Assembly (NCBI GenBank): GCA_014526335.1
Contig: JACTAT010000037.1
Coordinates: 13,220,139-13,284,138, forward strand
Reading direction: 5' to 3'
DNA from: Chrysaora quinquecirrha
Taxonomy: Eukaryota > Cnidaria > Scyphozoa > Semaeostomeae > Pelagiidae
DNA length: 64,000 bases
Under the pieces are notes generated by a model. That model was not told where the DNA came from. It saw only the letters and a program-made list of their open reading frames with translations, and did not search any database. The position numbers and the translations under genes were made by a program. The first letter of the stretch is position 1; every line of letters starts with the position of its first letter. This document shows positions 1-11,751 of this stretch, piece by piece.

Positions 1-2300
1 TTGAAAGGATGGTGCTACCGACATTGTCGTTCTGGTCCGTAAATGAGCTCCAAATCCGGTTCGTCTATCTTGCCTCAATACAGTACCATGCAGTAAAACT
101 TCCACGCTCCTACGCAGTGTCCTCAATAGTCCAATTTATCACAGTAGCATTCCAAGTGTGTATTTTGAATTTCAACAAAATGTGAGCAATATACTAAACT
201 ATCCAATCATCATCATTACCCAAAACTGTCCGTTCTCATTCAAAGGCAAATCTGCACCCCGAAACTCTCGAATGGACGTAACCGTACGTAAAGGTTTCTG
301 AGCAAAACCCTGGGCAGTTTAGAAATTAGAGTATAGCCTCATGTTGTTTGCCCGGGGGCCCTATGATGAGTTTGGGTACTAGGAAGTGCCACCCGGAACG
401 GTATTGATTTTCACGATTTTGGTATAAGGACTATAAACTAGATAGGTGTCATTTTATATCTTAATTTTGGCGAATTTGTCACTTAAAGTTGATTGTGTTA
501 TTACTGTCGTCCGAAAACTAGCGAACTGACCGATTTCATTATGGAGGGTGGCCCTTCAGCAGAAGCTGTTTTTCAAGAGGCCCTCCAATAGATACTACAA
601 ATTAAAAGTAAGTTTATAAAAATAGTTTTCTTAAGACTACATAGGGAGGAGATTCCTGCCTTGATTCGGCTGAGAGGCTTTTCTGCAGCTTTTCATACGA
701 GAAACCGAGAGAAACACCTCTGGCCAATTGCTGACCTTCTCTTTGGCAGCCTCAAGTCGATCCTCGTATTACGAAGGCTATACGATGAGCACTGTGAATT
801 ATGACTATAAGCTAGATAGATGTCATTTTACATATGTGTTTTATTTTGGCCGAATTTGTTCACTTGAAGTTGATTGTGTTATAACTCTTATAGTAGTCTT
901 CCCCGACATTGTTGTTTGGCAGATGTCCTCGTATTATGCAACTGTCCTCAATGTTTCGAAATGGAAACGCTAAACTCGATGCCCTATTTCTACCATACGA
1001 CTCCTGCCCTAAAAATATCCTAGTTGCGCGCCTGAGAGACGATTACAGATTTCAATGATGAAGATGATGATGTTGTATTTGTCAAAGCTTTGGATGAATT
1101 TTACAAGTAAATAAATAGTATTGAGAAAAAGAAAGAGACAATTTTGATAATCAGACATTCATTTAATTAATATTGTAGTTTTTTCCCATAGTATTCCTCG
1201 TTTAATTCTAATAAAGTATATTTACAGTCTATGCAATTTGTATTTTTTTCTTTTCCAAAATTGATTTTCTTAATTGCTCGTTTACAGGATAAATCCAGCT
1301 ACTTTTCTTACGCTTATAAGTGCAAAAATTTTGTGCAAGTGCATTGTATGCTTCTCGTAGTGGTGCAAAATTGTTACATAAAAAAAGTGCTCTAAAATTA
1401 AACTAGTTAAAAAATTGGCTCGTTTGATCATTATCAAATCTCTTTGACAATGATCAGACTTTATGCCGAAAACAAAACATAAACATTCTTTAATGAATTG
1501 GTGCAATAATGTACGTTTAAATGTATGAGAACCAAATAAAAATGCAATGTGCCAAATCAAAAATACATTAAAAGGGTGATATTCACATTTACTAATTATT
1601 GATGTGTTACTATTAAAAATAAAAGAAAAATTATTATTGGTCATTAAATTAATCAGAAAACATTCTACACATTTTTCATCGGTTTTGTCGTTATCTTCGC
1701 ACCAGGCGAAATATTTTTTAGACTGGCAAACACAACAGATACCTCCATCGAAACGAGGTCTGTTGTGTTTTTTGTCATGTCTGTCTATCACTACCTTGAA
1801 ATCGTTTATGTGTCTAAATATGTCGCTGTAAGTGCATAACCGTGCAAAATCATAATAGTGCTGTTCTTGATTCCTAAAAACGTGCAAGAGTACAAGTGCA
1901 TAAATGTATAGTATCGTGAAAATTAGAATTAATATTTACATTAAAAAGTTGTCCTCCTTCGATGCATTCACAAAATGCTAAATATCTTTCCTTCAATCTG
2001 CCCCCCTACGCCATCTCGAGTTCTCTTTGCAAATCTGAAAGTAAAATAAAAAAATTTCATAGCAGTTTCTTAATGATTATTAATTTTAACAACTACATAA
2101 AGATACAAGAGACGCTCGAGAAGACAATATGGAATCAAAGTTAAGGCATGCATTCGATCTGTACTTCAGTAAAGAGCCAGCACGCACATAATCTTCCTTT
2201 CAAAAAGCAAAGCAATTAATCTTCATTCCAAAGGGTATAAAGCAAGACCTCTTGCAACAGCATATGGCATAATATATTTATGTCATTGAATTAATCGTTC
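1..2300. other. No supported gene; AT-rich DNA with a direct repeat
   Basis: I see no recognisable protein family here. Two stretches, about 421-507 and 800-886, are diverged direct copies sharing GACTATAA, CTAGATAG, TGTCATTTTA and GTTGATTGTGTTAT, so this is probably decayed dispersed repeat. A short acidic reading frame at about 1050-1110 on the plus strand ends in VKALDEFYK and a stop, followed at once by AATAAA. It could be the end of a gene starting outside the window, but this is weak. The 200-codon open frame at 1282-1887 on the minus strand matches no family I know. Confidence 0.4.
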
Positions 2301-2314
2301 AAGATTGTACTGTT

Positions 2315-2761
2315 CAATATGTGAAATCTGAACCTCCGAACTTTCTTGGAAAAGTTATTTCTGCTAAGGGTAATTCAGCGAACCAAATGGTATTCCTAAT
2401 AACAACCGACAACGAATGTTCTAAGCAGGTCTCGTGGACGATTCGCTGTATGATTTTTCAGTCATTTAAATACACAAAAAGCAAACCCCTTCTCAAATTG
2501 GTCAGATGACACAGGTTTAGCAGAACTATTTAAAAAGTGGGATGTTATTGCTGTACGAAATCAAAATTATCTGTCTGATTCGGAAAAATTGAAATTGTTC
2601 AATACTTACAGCTCTTCTGGGTCTGGCTGTTCTGTAGAGCAGTTCAAAGAACATTTCCGTGCTTGCAGTGATGATGCTGGTGCTGATGCTGATGCTGGTG
2701 CTGATGCTGGTGCTGATGCTGGTGCTGGTGGTGATTGCGGTGTTTGTGATGATGATGATGT

Positions 2762-2823
<62 letters not shown>

Positions 2824-3410
2824 TCGGGTGCGATTGTAAAATGTTGAAAATGCTGAAAACTGATGATGAAGGCGATATCGATGATAATGGTGTTGATGTT
2901 GAGATTGTGCTTAGAATGACGACGGTGCTGCTGATGATGATGGTGATGACGATGATGGTGATGACGATGATGCTGTTGGGTGTGCTGCTGCTGGTGATGT
3001 GATTGTGGTGACGTTAAGAAATCAGCCATCCCTCTGCTCCAGCCCTCTTCTTGCAAACCAAAATCGTTCTCTGAAGAAAAAACGAAATACTTCAATTTAA
3101 CAAATTTCATGCATTTTGGTAATTGCGACGAACCTAGATTAAAGGCATTTTCAACCACAAACATGCTGAAGATAACGCTGGAGTCGTTCATCAAGACAAT
3201 ACAGCAAAAATAAAGAAAAAGAAGAAACGGTAATAATTCTACCGAAATAATCATCTCGGAGAAAAAGAATCGACAAGGAGTTGGCCAGGGCAAGTGAACA
3301 CACAAGTAAAGCGAAACGCAAAAGAACCCAACAGAAAATCGAAGAACAGAAGGCAACAACAGAAAAAAATCTCCAGAACAATTTTAATACAAATTAACCT
3401 TTTACGCACC
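2315..3410 (+). pseudogene. Possible decayed or multi-exon coding region with Asp-rich GAT repeat
   Basis: Unrecognised. Several plus-strand segments look protein-like but lie in different frames. The first is about 2321-2430 (LGKVISAKGNSANQ). The second is about 2475-3002, reading NPFSNWSDDTGLAELFKKW, then LSDSEKLKLFNTYSSS and QFKEHFRAC, then an Ala/Asp stretch and a polyAsp run encoded by GAT repeats. A third, basic and coiled-coil-like, is about 3255-3400 (KELARASEHTSKAKRKRTQQ). A possible acceptor (TTTTTCAG) precedes the second segment and a possible donor (CAG/GTCTCG) follows the first. It may be a spliced gene fragment or a decayed transposon gene; the GAT run also makes spurious open frames on both strands. 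Confidence 0.25.
2745..2823 (+). repeat. (GAT)n microsatellite
   Basis: About 25 GAT triplets, interrupted once by GTT, lie inside a longer imperfect GCTGAT/GATGAT tract from about 2665 to 2995. Read plus it gives polyAsp or polyMet; read minus it gives polyIle or polyHis. Confidence 0.9.
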
Positions 3411-3788
3411 TTAAATGTTATTTTGTTGCGTTCTTTGTGTGGCTTGTTCTTCACGTTCTTCGAATATGTTGTCCATAATTGATAAACTGATTACTACTTT
3501 GTTCTACTTTATATAGAACGTGCTTCTCTGTGTTTCGAATGCTGTCTGAGTGTCTCTCTTGTGTTAGCCTTGTATTTATAGCGCATGCAGACTGCTGTAC
3601 AAAGTCCATCATTGTTTTAAAACAACTGTAACATCATGCACACCATAAAATTACAAACTGTAGTTGCTTAGCAGCAGTGATACAAACAGTCAAAGTATGA
3701 TAAGATCCTATTGTTTTTGTTTGCAATCTTATACCTTATTTGGTCATTTCCATGCTGTGTGTGCAGCGTAGGCATAATATGACTAGCA

Positions 3789-3866
3789 TGCGTGCAGCCT
3801 CAAACTCCCCTTTCGTAACCCTTTTGTAAAGAGTATTTACGAAAGAAGAGTTTGAGGCCGCACGCA
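3789..3866. repeat. Imperfect 30-bp hairpin
   Basis: Arms 3789-3818 and 3837-3866 pair over 30 bp with three mismatches around an 18-nt loop. The arm contains GCCTCAAACTC. A related word, GAGTTTGAGGCTGCAG, occurs alone near 51760, so this may be a miniature mobile hairpin. Confidence 0.7.
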
Positions 3867-4215
3867 GGCTAAATAAGATTTGATTTCAGCAAATATATTC
3901 CATTATATTGTAAGGGAAAGTCACTTTTTTGTTTATTTTGCTAAATAAATTGCATTGTATCTGTAAGGGAAAGTCCCTTTTTATGTTTGAAGAATTGAAA
4001 CATCTTGTAGGGGTTTTCGGCAAACCGGATGAAATATAGATAGGAATCAGGAATGCTAAACAACTTTTTGTGGCGCCAATCAGATTGCAGAAATTTTAAT
4101 AGAGGAATTTGATTGGTTATTCCATTCCTTCCACCTGGCCGCTCCTTATAAATCATTTGGGTAATATTACCAAGATAAGAGAACTAGTTCTCTTTATTTT
4201 ATCTTCATATTACTA

Positions 4216-4420
4216 ATGGAAATAAATTTACTGGCTATGCAAGACATCGTGTTTCTAATGTCCAGATTTCACCCATTTCACCAGTATGGAGTTTATGTTG
4301 ATGTGACCATGATTCTCACAAACAACAGCAATTGTAACCAAGGAAAGCCCCTCTCTTGTTATCCACGCAGAAGTTGGTCTATTAATTGGCCTCAGACTGG
4401 TGACAGATGCTGTTGTAGCC
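4216..4420 (+). repeat. Dispersed repeat, copy 1
   Basis: It shares CATCGT-TTTCTAATG, CACCCATTTCAC and AACCAGG-like blocks, in the same order and spacing, with 8283-8450. Copies are diverged and the element type is unknown. Confidence 0.5.
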
Positions 4421-4728
4421 CAATGCCTGGAGTAGTGCTTCGAATTTCGCACAAGACTTAGCGATGCGAGCGGAGAGCACATATGCACATGGGTAGTGTG
4501 GACACAGTTTGTGTCGATCGTGCCCACAATTCATGGCATAATTTTCCTGAGTGAATAAATGTATTTCGTTACCTTGCTTGTTGTAATTTCATTGGTATCT
4601 TTCTTTCCTCTCTTGGTTATTCTGTGGGCCTAATTTTCAAATTGTTACCGCGCTCCGTTGGCTATGGCCTGAGAACTAGTTCCCAGTCGACGCAGCCTTC
4701 GAGCGACTCATCCTGAATACAGAAAAAT

Positions 4729-4802
4729 GAACTTTCGCTAGAGTCCGGGGAGGTTAGCTCCCCATGGCATCCCACAACCTCCCCGGACTCTAGCGAAAGT
4801 TC
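4729..4802. repeat. Perfect 27-bp hairpin with 20-nt loop
   Basis: Arms 4729-4755 and 4776-4802 are exact reverse complements, starting GAACTTTCGCTAG and ending in GGGGAGGTT. Perfect identity suggests recent origin or selection on an RNA or DNA structure. Confidence 0.85.
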
Positions 4803-4884
4803 AAAAGGCTGCAAGTTAAAAGGCAGCAAGTTAAAAGGCAGCTGAGTGGTATCTTGTCTTTCCAAGGCTAAACTGGTACTAATG

Positions 4885-4945
4885 TTCACCCGCATTGCGG
4901 GTGTCAAGGTAAAAACTCACCCGCATCGCGGGTGTCAAGGTAATA
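4885..4945 (+). repeat. Two-copy tandem repeat (about 31 bp)
   Basis: The unit reads CACCCGCAT(T/C)GCGGGTG then TCAAGGTAA, and occurs twice. Each copy contains the palindromic CACCCGC-GCGGGTG. Just upstream, GCAAGTTAAAAGGCA repeats as well. Confidence 0.7.
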
Positions 4946-5075
4946 TAAATACTAATTTTTACAGCAAATTCATAGAAACTTTTCTTCATTTCTTACTTTA
5001 AGTGTAAATGGAGCGTTTGAGGAAGAACGATGGGAAATATATTGAACTTCTGTTCCTTTTCGTACAAACCGTCTT
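4940..5075 (+). repeat. Dispersed repeat, uninterrupted copy
   Basis: This is the uninterrupted copy of a sequence also found at 53660-54065, where a retroelement fragment splits it. Shared blocks include AATTTTTACAGCAAA, TTCTTCATTTC, GGGAAATATATTG and CCGTCTTGTTCT. It serves as the empty-site reference for that insertion. Confidence 0.75.
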
Positions 5076-6228
5076 GTTCTTTAAAAAAGAGTTTCTTAGT
5101 TTTTCATCCGAGCCTCGACAGTTCCTTAAAGTTCCTTAATTTTTTGGGAATTTTCAGCCTCGAGTTCCTTGTAAAGGTGTTCCTTATAAAAAACGGGTAT
5201 TATGTAAATTATAGTGTAATCTGGTCTAACGACATGGCAATAGCAAAACTCGCCTTACTAATTATGGCATTTTCGATATTAGCTACACCAAAAAGTGAAG
5301 AATCATTACCAGAAGCAAAAGGCTACAATATGTGATCTGATGACGAATCTGGTACTATTCATGTGCATTTCAGCGGGTACCACTGGCAAATTAACACCAA
5401 CACCTCACGTTAGCTAAAGGGTACTTTACACATTACTTTGATTACAAGCATATTCTTGCTAAACGCTGTTTCACCGATACATAGTTGCGTATATGACTGT
5501 CGGAATAATGTTGTTAAACAGGTATTGGGCGGGCGATCGCAGGTCATACTGCAATTTAACTCGGATAGCTAATTCAAAAAGTTGTGAATTTATGCGAAAC
5601 CTGTGAAATTGTTAAATTATAGTTTAAATGGCTGACGTCTACGGAATTCCCTATTAATACAGCTTGCATGCTAACAATTGGTCAGTTGGCAGAGATCCGA
5701 ACGATTGACTCGAGTCTGTGTTTTCACGGTACATGGTTGAAAGATCTTAACACATCTTGACAACACAACGCGGTACAACTCACGGATTTATTCAATTAGG
5801 AAAACAGCGACTAAGGAGATATTATCACAAGCAGTAGCTTGTTGTAGAGAAAAAGTTGTTTTTAAAGAAATTATCGACAGTGGTTGGTTTGCGAAAACTG
5901 CCTCACATAACAACCGAACAGAATCGATCACTTTCATGCTGAAGCGTCTTCTACGATAAAAAACTACGGTTGAAAAGTGCAAGCCAGCCGCAACAGTACG
6001 TAGGCCCATATCGTTTGCTGTTAATGCGATATTCTGTCCTAAAAAGGCAACAACTCACCAGCACTCATTCTAAGCAAATTCGTTTCTTTAAGCAGATATC
6101 ACCCTCAACGGATTGTATTTGACAGCATCATCAGTTTTTCCTCTGTACAAAGAAACAGCTGGGAATATTCTTAGCCCAAGACAGTTGAAAGAAAGAGCAG
6201 TGCTGTATATTTACAAGAAAGTTCAAAT

Positions 6229-7176
6229 ATGAATTTAAACAGCACAGCCATAGAGTACGAATGCTTCAGAAAAGCATCAGTAATTTTTGCTATTATCCTA
6301 GCAATTCCAACATTTCCAATGCAAATCGTCATGGCTAAGATATTAATTCAAAGGCTCCAGCTGAAGCTTCCACGTCATAAAATCTTATTGAGTTTGACTA
6401 TATCGGATAGCATTCAGATAATATTTGTTGCCGTTCTGCAACTGCTAGGGCTATTTTTCCAGCTCAAAACAACTTCTCTTGGGTGTCAGGTTATGCGAAA
6501 GATAATAGAATTGGTTGTGACTTCGACAGTCATATGGGCAAGTGGGAGTATCGTGGCATTGGCATTTGAGCGTTACGTTGCATGTGTTCACGTCTTTCGA
6601 TTCCAAGAGATTATAACAAATAAATTCATCAACAGAATTTTATCCTGCATATGGGCAGTGGGTTTAATTTGTGGATTTATCGACAAGAAGCGATATCAGC
6701 CAAATCTAACAATGGTTACTTTGCCACTAACTGACACGTTTAATATCATCTATGCTGTCATTGTTGTTTTAAGCTCTGCGATTCTTACATTTGTTCAGAT
6801 CCGCTTGTATCTGATTTCAAAACAGACCAACAGGACCCGTCCAGGTATTAGGTTTGGAAGGGCAGAAGAGGCACATTATGCTCGAATACGTCAACTTAAG
6901 ATAAGTATAGCAGCAAGTGCAGTTGTTGTATTATATGTGGTATGTATGTGCCCTTTGGCATTCTATAATTTATTCCATGCATTCAAGCAACAGACTAATA
7001 ATACCTCAGGCGCACGGGTAATTTTGCTGTTTGCCGCTGCAACTAATACATTCGTTGATTCTTTTCTGTATGGTTTTGGAATGGCAGACACAAGAAAAGC
7101 ACTCAAAGAAGAGATACAAAAAATGCGAGCCTTCTTTCACAAGATGATTTGCAGGGTGGACGAGCAAGAAGGGTAG
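6229..7176 (+). CDS. Intronless class A (rhodopsin-like) GPCR
   Basis: A 315-residue seven-transmembrane receptor expected at the plasma membrane. The N terminus carries an N-glycosylation site (NSTA). TM1 is near residues 15-40 and TM2 near 52-76. A Cys at the top of TM3 (SLGCQV) would normally pair with one in extracellular loop 2, where I see no Cys. TM3 ends in ERY, a DRY variant, followed by VACVHVF. The third cytoplasmic loop is basic. TM6 carries CMCPLAFY where CWxP is usual, and TM7 has DSFLY in place of NPxxY. The C tail is short and charged. The ATG at 6229 gives a length normal for the family, and no intron is needed. Single-exon rhodopsin-like receptors form large lineage-specific sets in cnidarians. 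Ligand unknown. Confidence 0.88.
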   Translation: MNLNSTAIEYECFRKASVIFAIILAIPTFPMQIVMAKILIQRLQLKLPRHKILLSLTISDSIQIIFVAVLQLLGLFFQLKTTSLGCQVMRKIIELVVTSTVIWASGSIVALAFERYVACVHVFRFQEIITNKFINRILSCIWAVGLICGFIDKKRYQPNLTMVTLPLTDTFNIIYAVIVVLSSAILTFVQIRLYLISKQTNRTRPGIRFGRAEEAHYARIRQLKISIAASAVVVLYVVCMCPLAFYNLFHAFKQQTNNTSGARVILLFAAATNTFVDSFLYGFGMADTRKALKEEIQKMRAFFHKMICRVDEQEG

Positions 7177-7766
7177 AGATGCTCTTTACTTTATTCTGGG
7201 ATGCACTGCTGTGAAATTTCCATTGAATTGCTCGGTGCATGGGATCATCGTACTTTAAATCGTTTTTAATGCAATGGAAATTAATTACCCATGGCATAGA
7301 CAATCAGAGGAATTCCAATATACATTCTAGGAATACCTCTAAAAAGAAGCATTTTCGCGATCACTCGCGATTCCTGGGTATTGCTTATCGAACATCTTTT
7401 TATTCTGCGTTTTGGCATTGCAAATCAAATCTGAAATCTTTAAAACGACAAGAAAACATCTTAGGAAAAGAAAGACAGGAAGAAGTAGAAAGTACACAAC
7501 TGGACTCGATCGTTTTTCAACGATTAAATACAGAATATCCTTAGTCTCAAGATTTGCACCACAATTCCCACGCAGTTCTGGTACCCAAATGAATGGACCT
7601 TGACTTTTGATCCAGTCCAGTCCAGTCCTTGGACGACAGTGGCGATGATACTGAAACCAATGTTCATTTAAATCGTTGCGGATGCTGCCAGACAACAGCA
7701 ACAATTCCGACGAGAGAAACAAAGGAAGCCGAAACCAGGCCAAACGTACAATATTATCAGAATAGC

Positions 7767-8152
7767 TACACGCATTTTTTTTATAAGGAAGTGCTTTATA
7801 AGGAAGGTAGTACTCGGGCTGGCAAAAGCTTAAGGAATTTCTAGTACTGGACCGGAGACTACTAAGGAATCTGACCTATTCTTTAACTTAGCATTTCAAT
7901 TAGAAAAATGAAGTTTTGAATTAACAGAGCAAGCAATACTTCTCGCCAATGGTTTTCGATCAGTATTCATTTCTACTCGTCTTCTGAAACCTTTATGACC
8001 TATATTTCCTTGACCATTGGTTGTTTTTAAGAATAACAAAGTAAGAAGTTAAGGAATTGCTAAGGAATATTGAGTACTCAACTTTCACCATCAGTTAAGG
8101 AATTTTCAGTACTGACCCTGAGCCGAACTTCCTTATAAAAAAATTGCGTGTA
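7767..8152. mobile_element. MITE with TACACGCA-T-run-ATAAGGAAG ends
   Basis: The left end TACACGCA + T8 + ATAAGGAAG is mirrored at 8128-8152 by CTTCCTTAT + A-run + TTGCGTGTA. TAAGGAAT recurs at least five times internally. It is non-autonomous: no transposase frame. Confidence 0.8.
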
Positions 8153-8282
8153 ATATGGAACTTAACATGGTGATGATTAGAAGACATTGTAGTGTCTTTA
8201 TGAACTGTATTGTGTAGACCCTGTGTAGATAATGGAAAAACTGTAAGAAAAAGAACTGTAATGTTATTAACGAACATAAATT

Positions 8283-8450
8283 AACTTACTATGCAGGACA
8301 TCGTATTTCTAATGACTGGAGTCACCCATTTCACTGATATGGATTTTATTTTGACGTGTCCAAGATACTCTTACATTAAGAACAGCTATTATAACCAGGG
8401 AAAAGTGGCCAACGTTCTTTTTATCCAAGCAGACGTTTCGCTGAAATTTC
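8283..8450 (+). repeat. Dispersed repeat, copy 2
   Basis: Diverged copy of 4216-4420 in the same orientation. The two copies flank the GPCR gene at about 4 kb spacing. Confidence 0.5.
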
Positions 8451-8755
8451 GGTTACGCTTTGCAGAAACAAGAGCAGACAACCGCTCGCTGGAGAAATGT
8501 TCTCGCTACTCATCTCCCACTACTGGAAAATATTCATGCGCGAATGTTCCAGTTTTCTTTATTTTCTTTTCTTTGAAAGTTCCATTGATCTGAATGATGA
8601 AGCGAGGATTTTGCTTCGGTAACACGGAGCAAAGGGGGGAAGAAGGCACCTTACATCTACATCAAGAAATACTCCTTGCATAAGCTGCCAAAATCTTCTC
8701 CCACTGACATCAGCTCGTAACTCCAACCCATTCTCTGCTGTCTATAAACACGCTA

Positions 8756-9240
8756 GCGAATCTATACGCACTACTGTGGTGGATACGCACTACTGTGGTG
8801 GGTTATTTTGCGTACTGTGGGGGGGTTGCGTACTGTGGTGGATAAGCACTACTGTGGTGGGTTATTATGCGTACTGTGGTGGGTTATTATGCTTGTTGTG
8901 GTGGGGTTTTTTTGCGTACTGTGGTGGATAAGATCTACTGTGGTGGGTTATTATGCGTACTGTGGTGGGTTATTATGCTTGTTGTGGTGGGGTTTTTTGC
9001 GTACTGTGGTGGATAAGCTCTACTGTGGTGGGTTATTGTGCGTACTGTGGTGGGTTATTATGCTTGTTGTGGTGGGGTTTTTTGCGTACTGTCGTGGATA
9101 AGCGCTACTGTGGTGGGTTATTATGCTTGTTGTGGTGGGGTTTTTTGCGTACTGTGGTGGATAAGCACTACTGTGGTGGGTTATTATGCTCGATGCGGTG
9201 GTATTGTTTGCTGTCTGTGGTCTGTAGTTGATACGCACTA
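8756..9240 (+). repeat. G/T-rich minisatellite, about 22-bp unit
   Basis: Repeated TACTGTGGTGGGTTATTATGCG units alternate with TACTGTGGTGGATAAGC and TGTTGTGGTGGGGTTTTTTGCG variants. Strand asymmetry is strong: the plus strand is nearly C-poor. Overlapping open frames here are by-products of the repeat. Confidence 0.9.
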
Positions 9241-10549
9241 TTTGGGTGGTTTATTTGCTTCGTGTTGTATGAAGCAAAAACTGGTCATTTTTTATCATCA
9301 CGCATTCCAGAGAAGGATTCTTCAGGTTCAATGCTTGCCTCAAGTGAATTTCACCATAAAACTAGCGATTGTTGAGGTTGACATTTTCCAATTTCAAGGG
9401 AATTGAGGCAGGAAAGGGACAAAACAATTTCTGCTGCAATGTCAAAATTTGCAAAAAGTTTTCTTGATACATCTAAATTTCTTAAATTACAACTAACAGA
9501 AAATAGAAAATTTTAATTTTCTTATGATGAATGGGAACATTCTGATATATATTTTTCTGTGACAGGCATTAAAAATACAAATTTTTAATATAAATTTACG
9601 TAGAAATATAACTTTTTAATGAATAGGAAAAACTATTGAATTGAAGAATTATCTTCGTTCACATGCAAAATATTTTACAATTTGATTCTCAGTAAAATGA
9701 AGAAGAATCTTGTTTGGAAAAAATATTACTGTAGTGAATAGATATAAGGAACTGTATCAATTTTCAGAATTCTGGAATAAGCAACGAATGTCACGAAGAA
9801 TGATATTGGCAACATTTATCTACATGTGAGGAATAGGCTTTTAATTCATGCTTTAGTTACTGGCTGTTGTAATTATATAAAAAGCCAGGATTCAGACTGC
9901 CAACAAGAACCCGACATTCAAAACGCAGATTTTTTTATTGTGCAACTTCCTTACTCTGCATTCTGGACTGGTTAATCGTCACATTTGATTGAAAATTGCT
10001 GATTAGTTTTCTCAATAAATTCTTGGTTTGTTTGTTTTGAGGAAATTTGTTTGAAGGAAGGAATAACGCTAAATACCCTGATTGCATAAAAACCTAAAAA
10101 TTTGAGGAGGGTTTTAACTTTATACATGAATTCAAAAAATTATTGGTTTACATGAAAGAAATTGACCTTGGCAGTTTTTACCAGGCTTTTCTTCTAGACT
10201 GTGCAACTATGGAATTTTTTGACTGCTTTTTCTCTCAGTCTTTTCATTTACAATCGTTGATGTAATTGAAATTCTATCAAAATATTATTGATTTTTGTTC
10301 AATAATGTGTATTTACCAATTATTTTGTGACTCCGCCTTGACTAGTTTGATAAATGTTGCATCATACTCTGGATATGTGACAAAATCTTGGGAATGGAGA
10401 GTGCCAAATCTTTTTAGATCAATGGAAAATAACACAATGAGGGCTGCAGTCCTTGAATGTGGGCTGAGAGCTCTTACAGCAGACCGATGCGAACTCCAGC
10501 CTCTTGCACGTTGGCTGGAATGGGAAAAGACATGAAAAATCAAATAAAT

Positions 10550-10926
10550 CTATCTCCTTGTAAAATCAAGTTCAGCATAGTTCTGAGCAACTCCACGCTC
10601 TTCTCCATCAGCTGCCTCATCACTTGAATAATTCTGCTCTGTTTTCTGATGTCTTGGATACTCTATATTTGCATACATTCTTGTTGCTGGCAATTTTGTT
10701 TTAGCTTCCTCTTCTTCTTCATCAGATAATGATTTTAAAAACGTTGGATCAATTTCAGTGTAAGCAGTTCTTGGTAGATCAGGACTGTTGTCTTTGCTGT
10801 TTGCATAATGAGTAACTGGTTTGACTGTGCAAACTAAATATTCTGGACTTTGTCTGATAACTTCTTTTATCTTCTCAATTGGGCTACCAGATATTCTTAT
10901 ACCATTTATATCTATAATCTGATCAC
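10550..10926 (-). CDS. Terminal exon: PDZ half-domain plus tyrosine-motif tail
   Basis: Last coding exon (124 residues) of a probable scaffold or adaptor. The acceptor TTTTGTTCCAG is followed by the second half of a PDZ domain: GDQIIDINGIRISG (the alpha-1 region and following strand), EKIKEVIRQSPEYLVCTVKPV. After it comes an acidic linker (DEEEEE) and three spaced tyrosine motifs: TAYTEI, RMYANI and QNYAEL, plus THYANS. These fit the YxxI/L pattern bound by SH2 proteins, and TxYxxI resembles an ITSM. The exon starts in phase 1. The first half of the PDZ domain should be in an upstream exon that I could not find. It is probably the same gene as the PH exon at 13650-13848: same strand and compatible phase. 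Confidence 0.75.
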
Positions 10927-11387
10927 CTGGAACAAAACAAGAAAGCTGAGAGCATTGTTTTATTGTAAAGCAATCTGATAACATGACATTCAGAAAGCTT
11001 AAAAAGAGCTTGATAGCTAATCAGGAGCTGTAACCTTTGCTACACCTGTTAATTGAAAGTGGTAAAGAGTATTTCAGGAAATGTGATGGAACATATTTTT
11101 TCATCCGGAAACGTGAAAGAGGGTGGCAAAAGATCTTCGTTAAACGTGATTGACCATATTTTCTAACGAGGAAACGCTGTATCTTTTTAATGTGAAATGT
11201 GAATGGCAAACATTTTTGTCCCTGTGATATGGGATCCTGACCCCCCCCCATACCACCCTCTTAATTAGGGGTGTTGATATTGGTGTTGCCAAATTGTTAA
11301 GGCACTCATCTCATCTTAAGGTCAATTATTGAAAATCTCCTCAGGAACACTTTCCACCAGTCAATCTGCTGGTCACCCTTCTAAGAG

Positions 11388-11751
11388 ACCCTTTGCATGA
11401 GAAAATTCAACCCAGGTTGAAACTCACCCCAGGATGAGTTTTCGGATTTCAGTTGGATTTACATTAGTGTTTTTTTTAACCCGGGTTGAGATGAACAAAT
11501 GATGCTGATGTGACAAATTCTCCAAATTCTCCTCACAAAGCAATGAAACTCAACCTGGCTTGAACAAAATTTGCGTTTACATGGTAAAAAATGTTTAACT
11601 CAGCACGGGACCAATTTTCAACTGAGTTGGGTTCGTTGAATTTCAATCATGTAAACATCTTTCCAATTTATAAGGGCTTTGACCACAGGCTGAGATGAAA
11701 CTCAACCGGGGATGAATTTCAACCCGGGTTGAGTTTTCTCATGTGAAGGGC
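11388..11751. mobile_element. MITE with CCCTT(C/T)xCATGAGAAAA ends
   Basis: Terminal inverted repeats of about 34 bp: CATGAGAAAATTCAACCC on the left and GGGTTGAGTTTTCTCATG on the right. CAACC(C/T)GG-TTGA words recur inside. Lies in the putative intron between the PDZ and PH exons. Confidence 0.8.

Larger units (their letters stand above)
3490..6228. other. Gene-free stretch upstream of the GPCR gene
   Basis: No gene is supported. It holds two hairpins (3789-3866, 4729-4802), short tandem repeats at about 4808-4945, a dispersed repeat at about 4216-4400 that recurs near 8290-8450, and another at about 4940-5075 that recurs beside the tRNA array at 53.66-54.06 kb. A decayed MITE with TTTCTTAG and TTCCTTATAAAAAA words lies at about 5080-5205. 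Confidence 0.5.
7177..10549. other. Gene-free stretch between the GPCR and the PDZ exon
   Basis: No gene supported. It holds a MITE (7767-8152), a dispersed repeat copy (8283-8450), a minisatellite (8756-9240) and about 1.2 kb of AT-rich sequence with no structure I recognise (9400-10549). Confidence 0.5.

Noticed and set aside
1282..1887. 201-codon open frame, minus strand
   Set aside because: Composition is AT-driven, no family match, no splice or domain support. The Cys pairs looked finger-like but the spacing fits no known motif.
2526..3359. 277-codon minus-strand frame with polyIle/polyHis
   Set aside because: It is the reverse reading of the GAT microsatellite; no plausible protein.
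9038..9406. Gly/Val/Cys-rich frames over the minisatellite
   Set aside because: Open only because the 22-bp repeat lacks stops in some frames.
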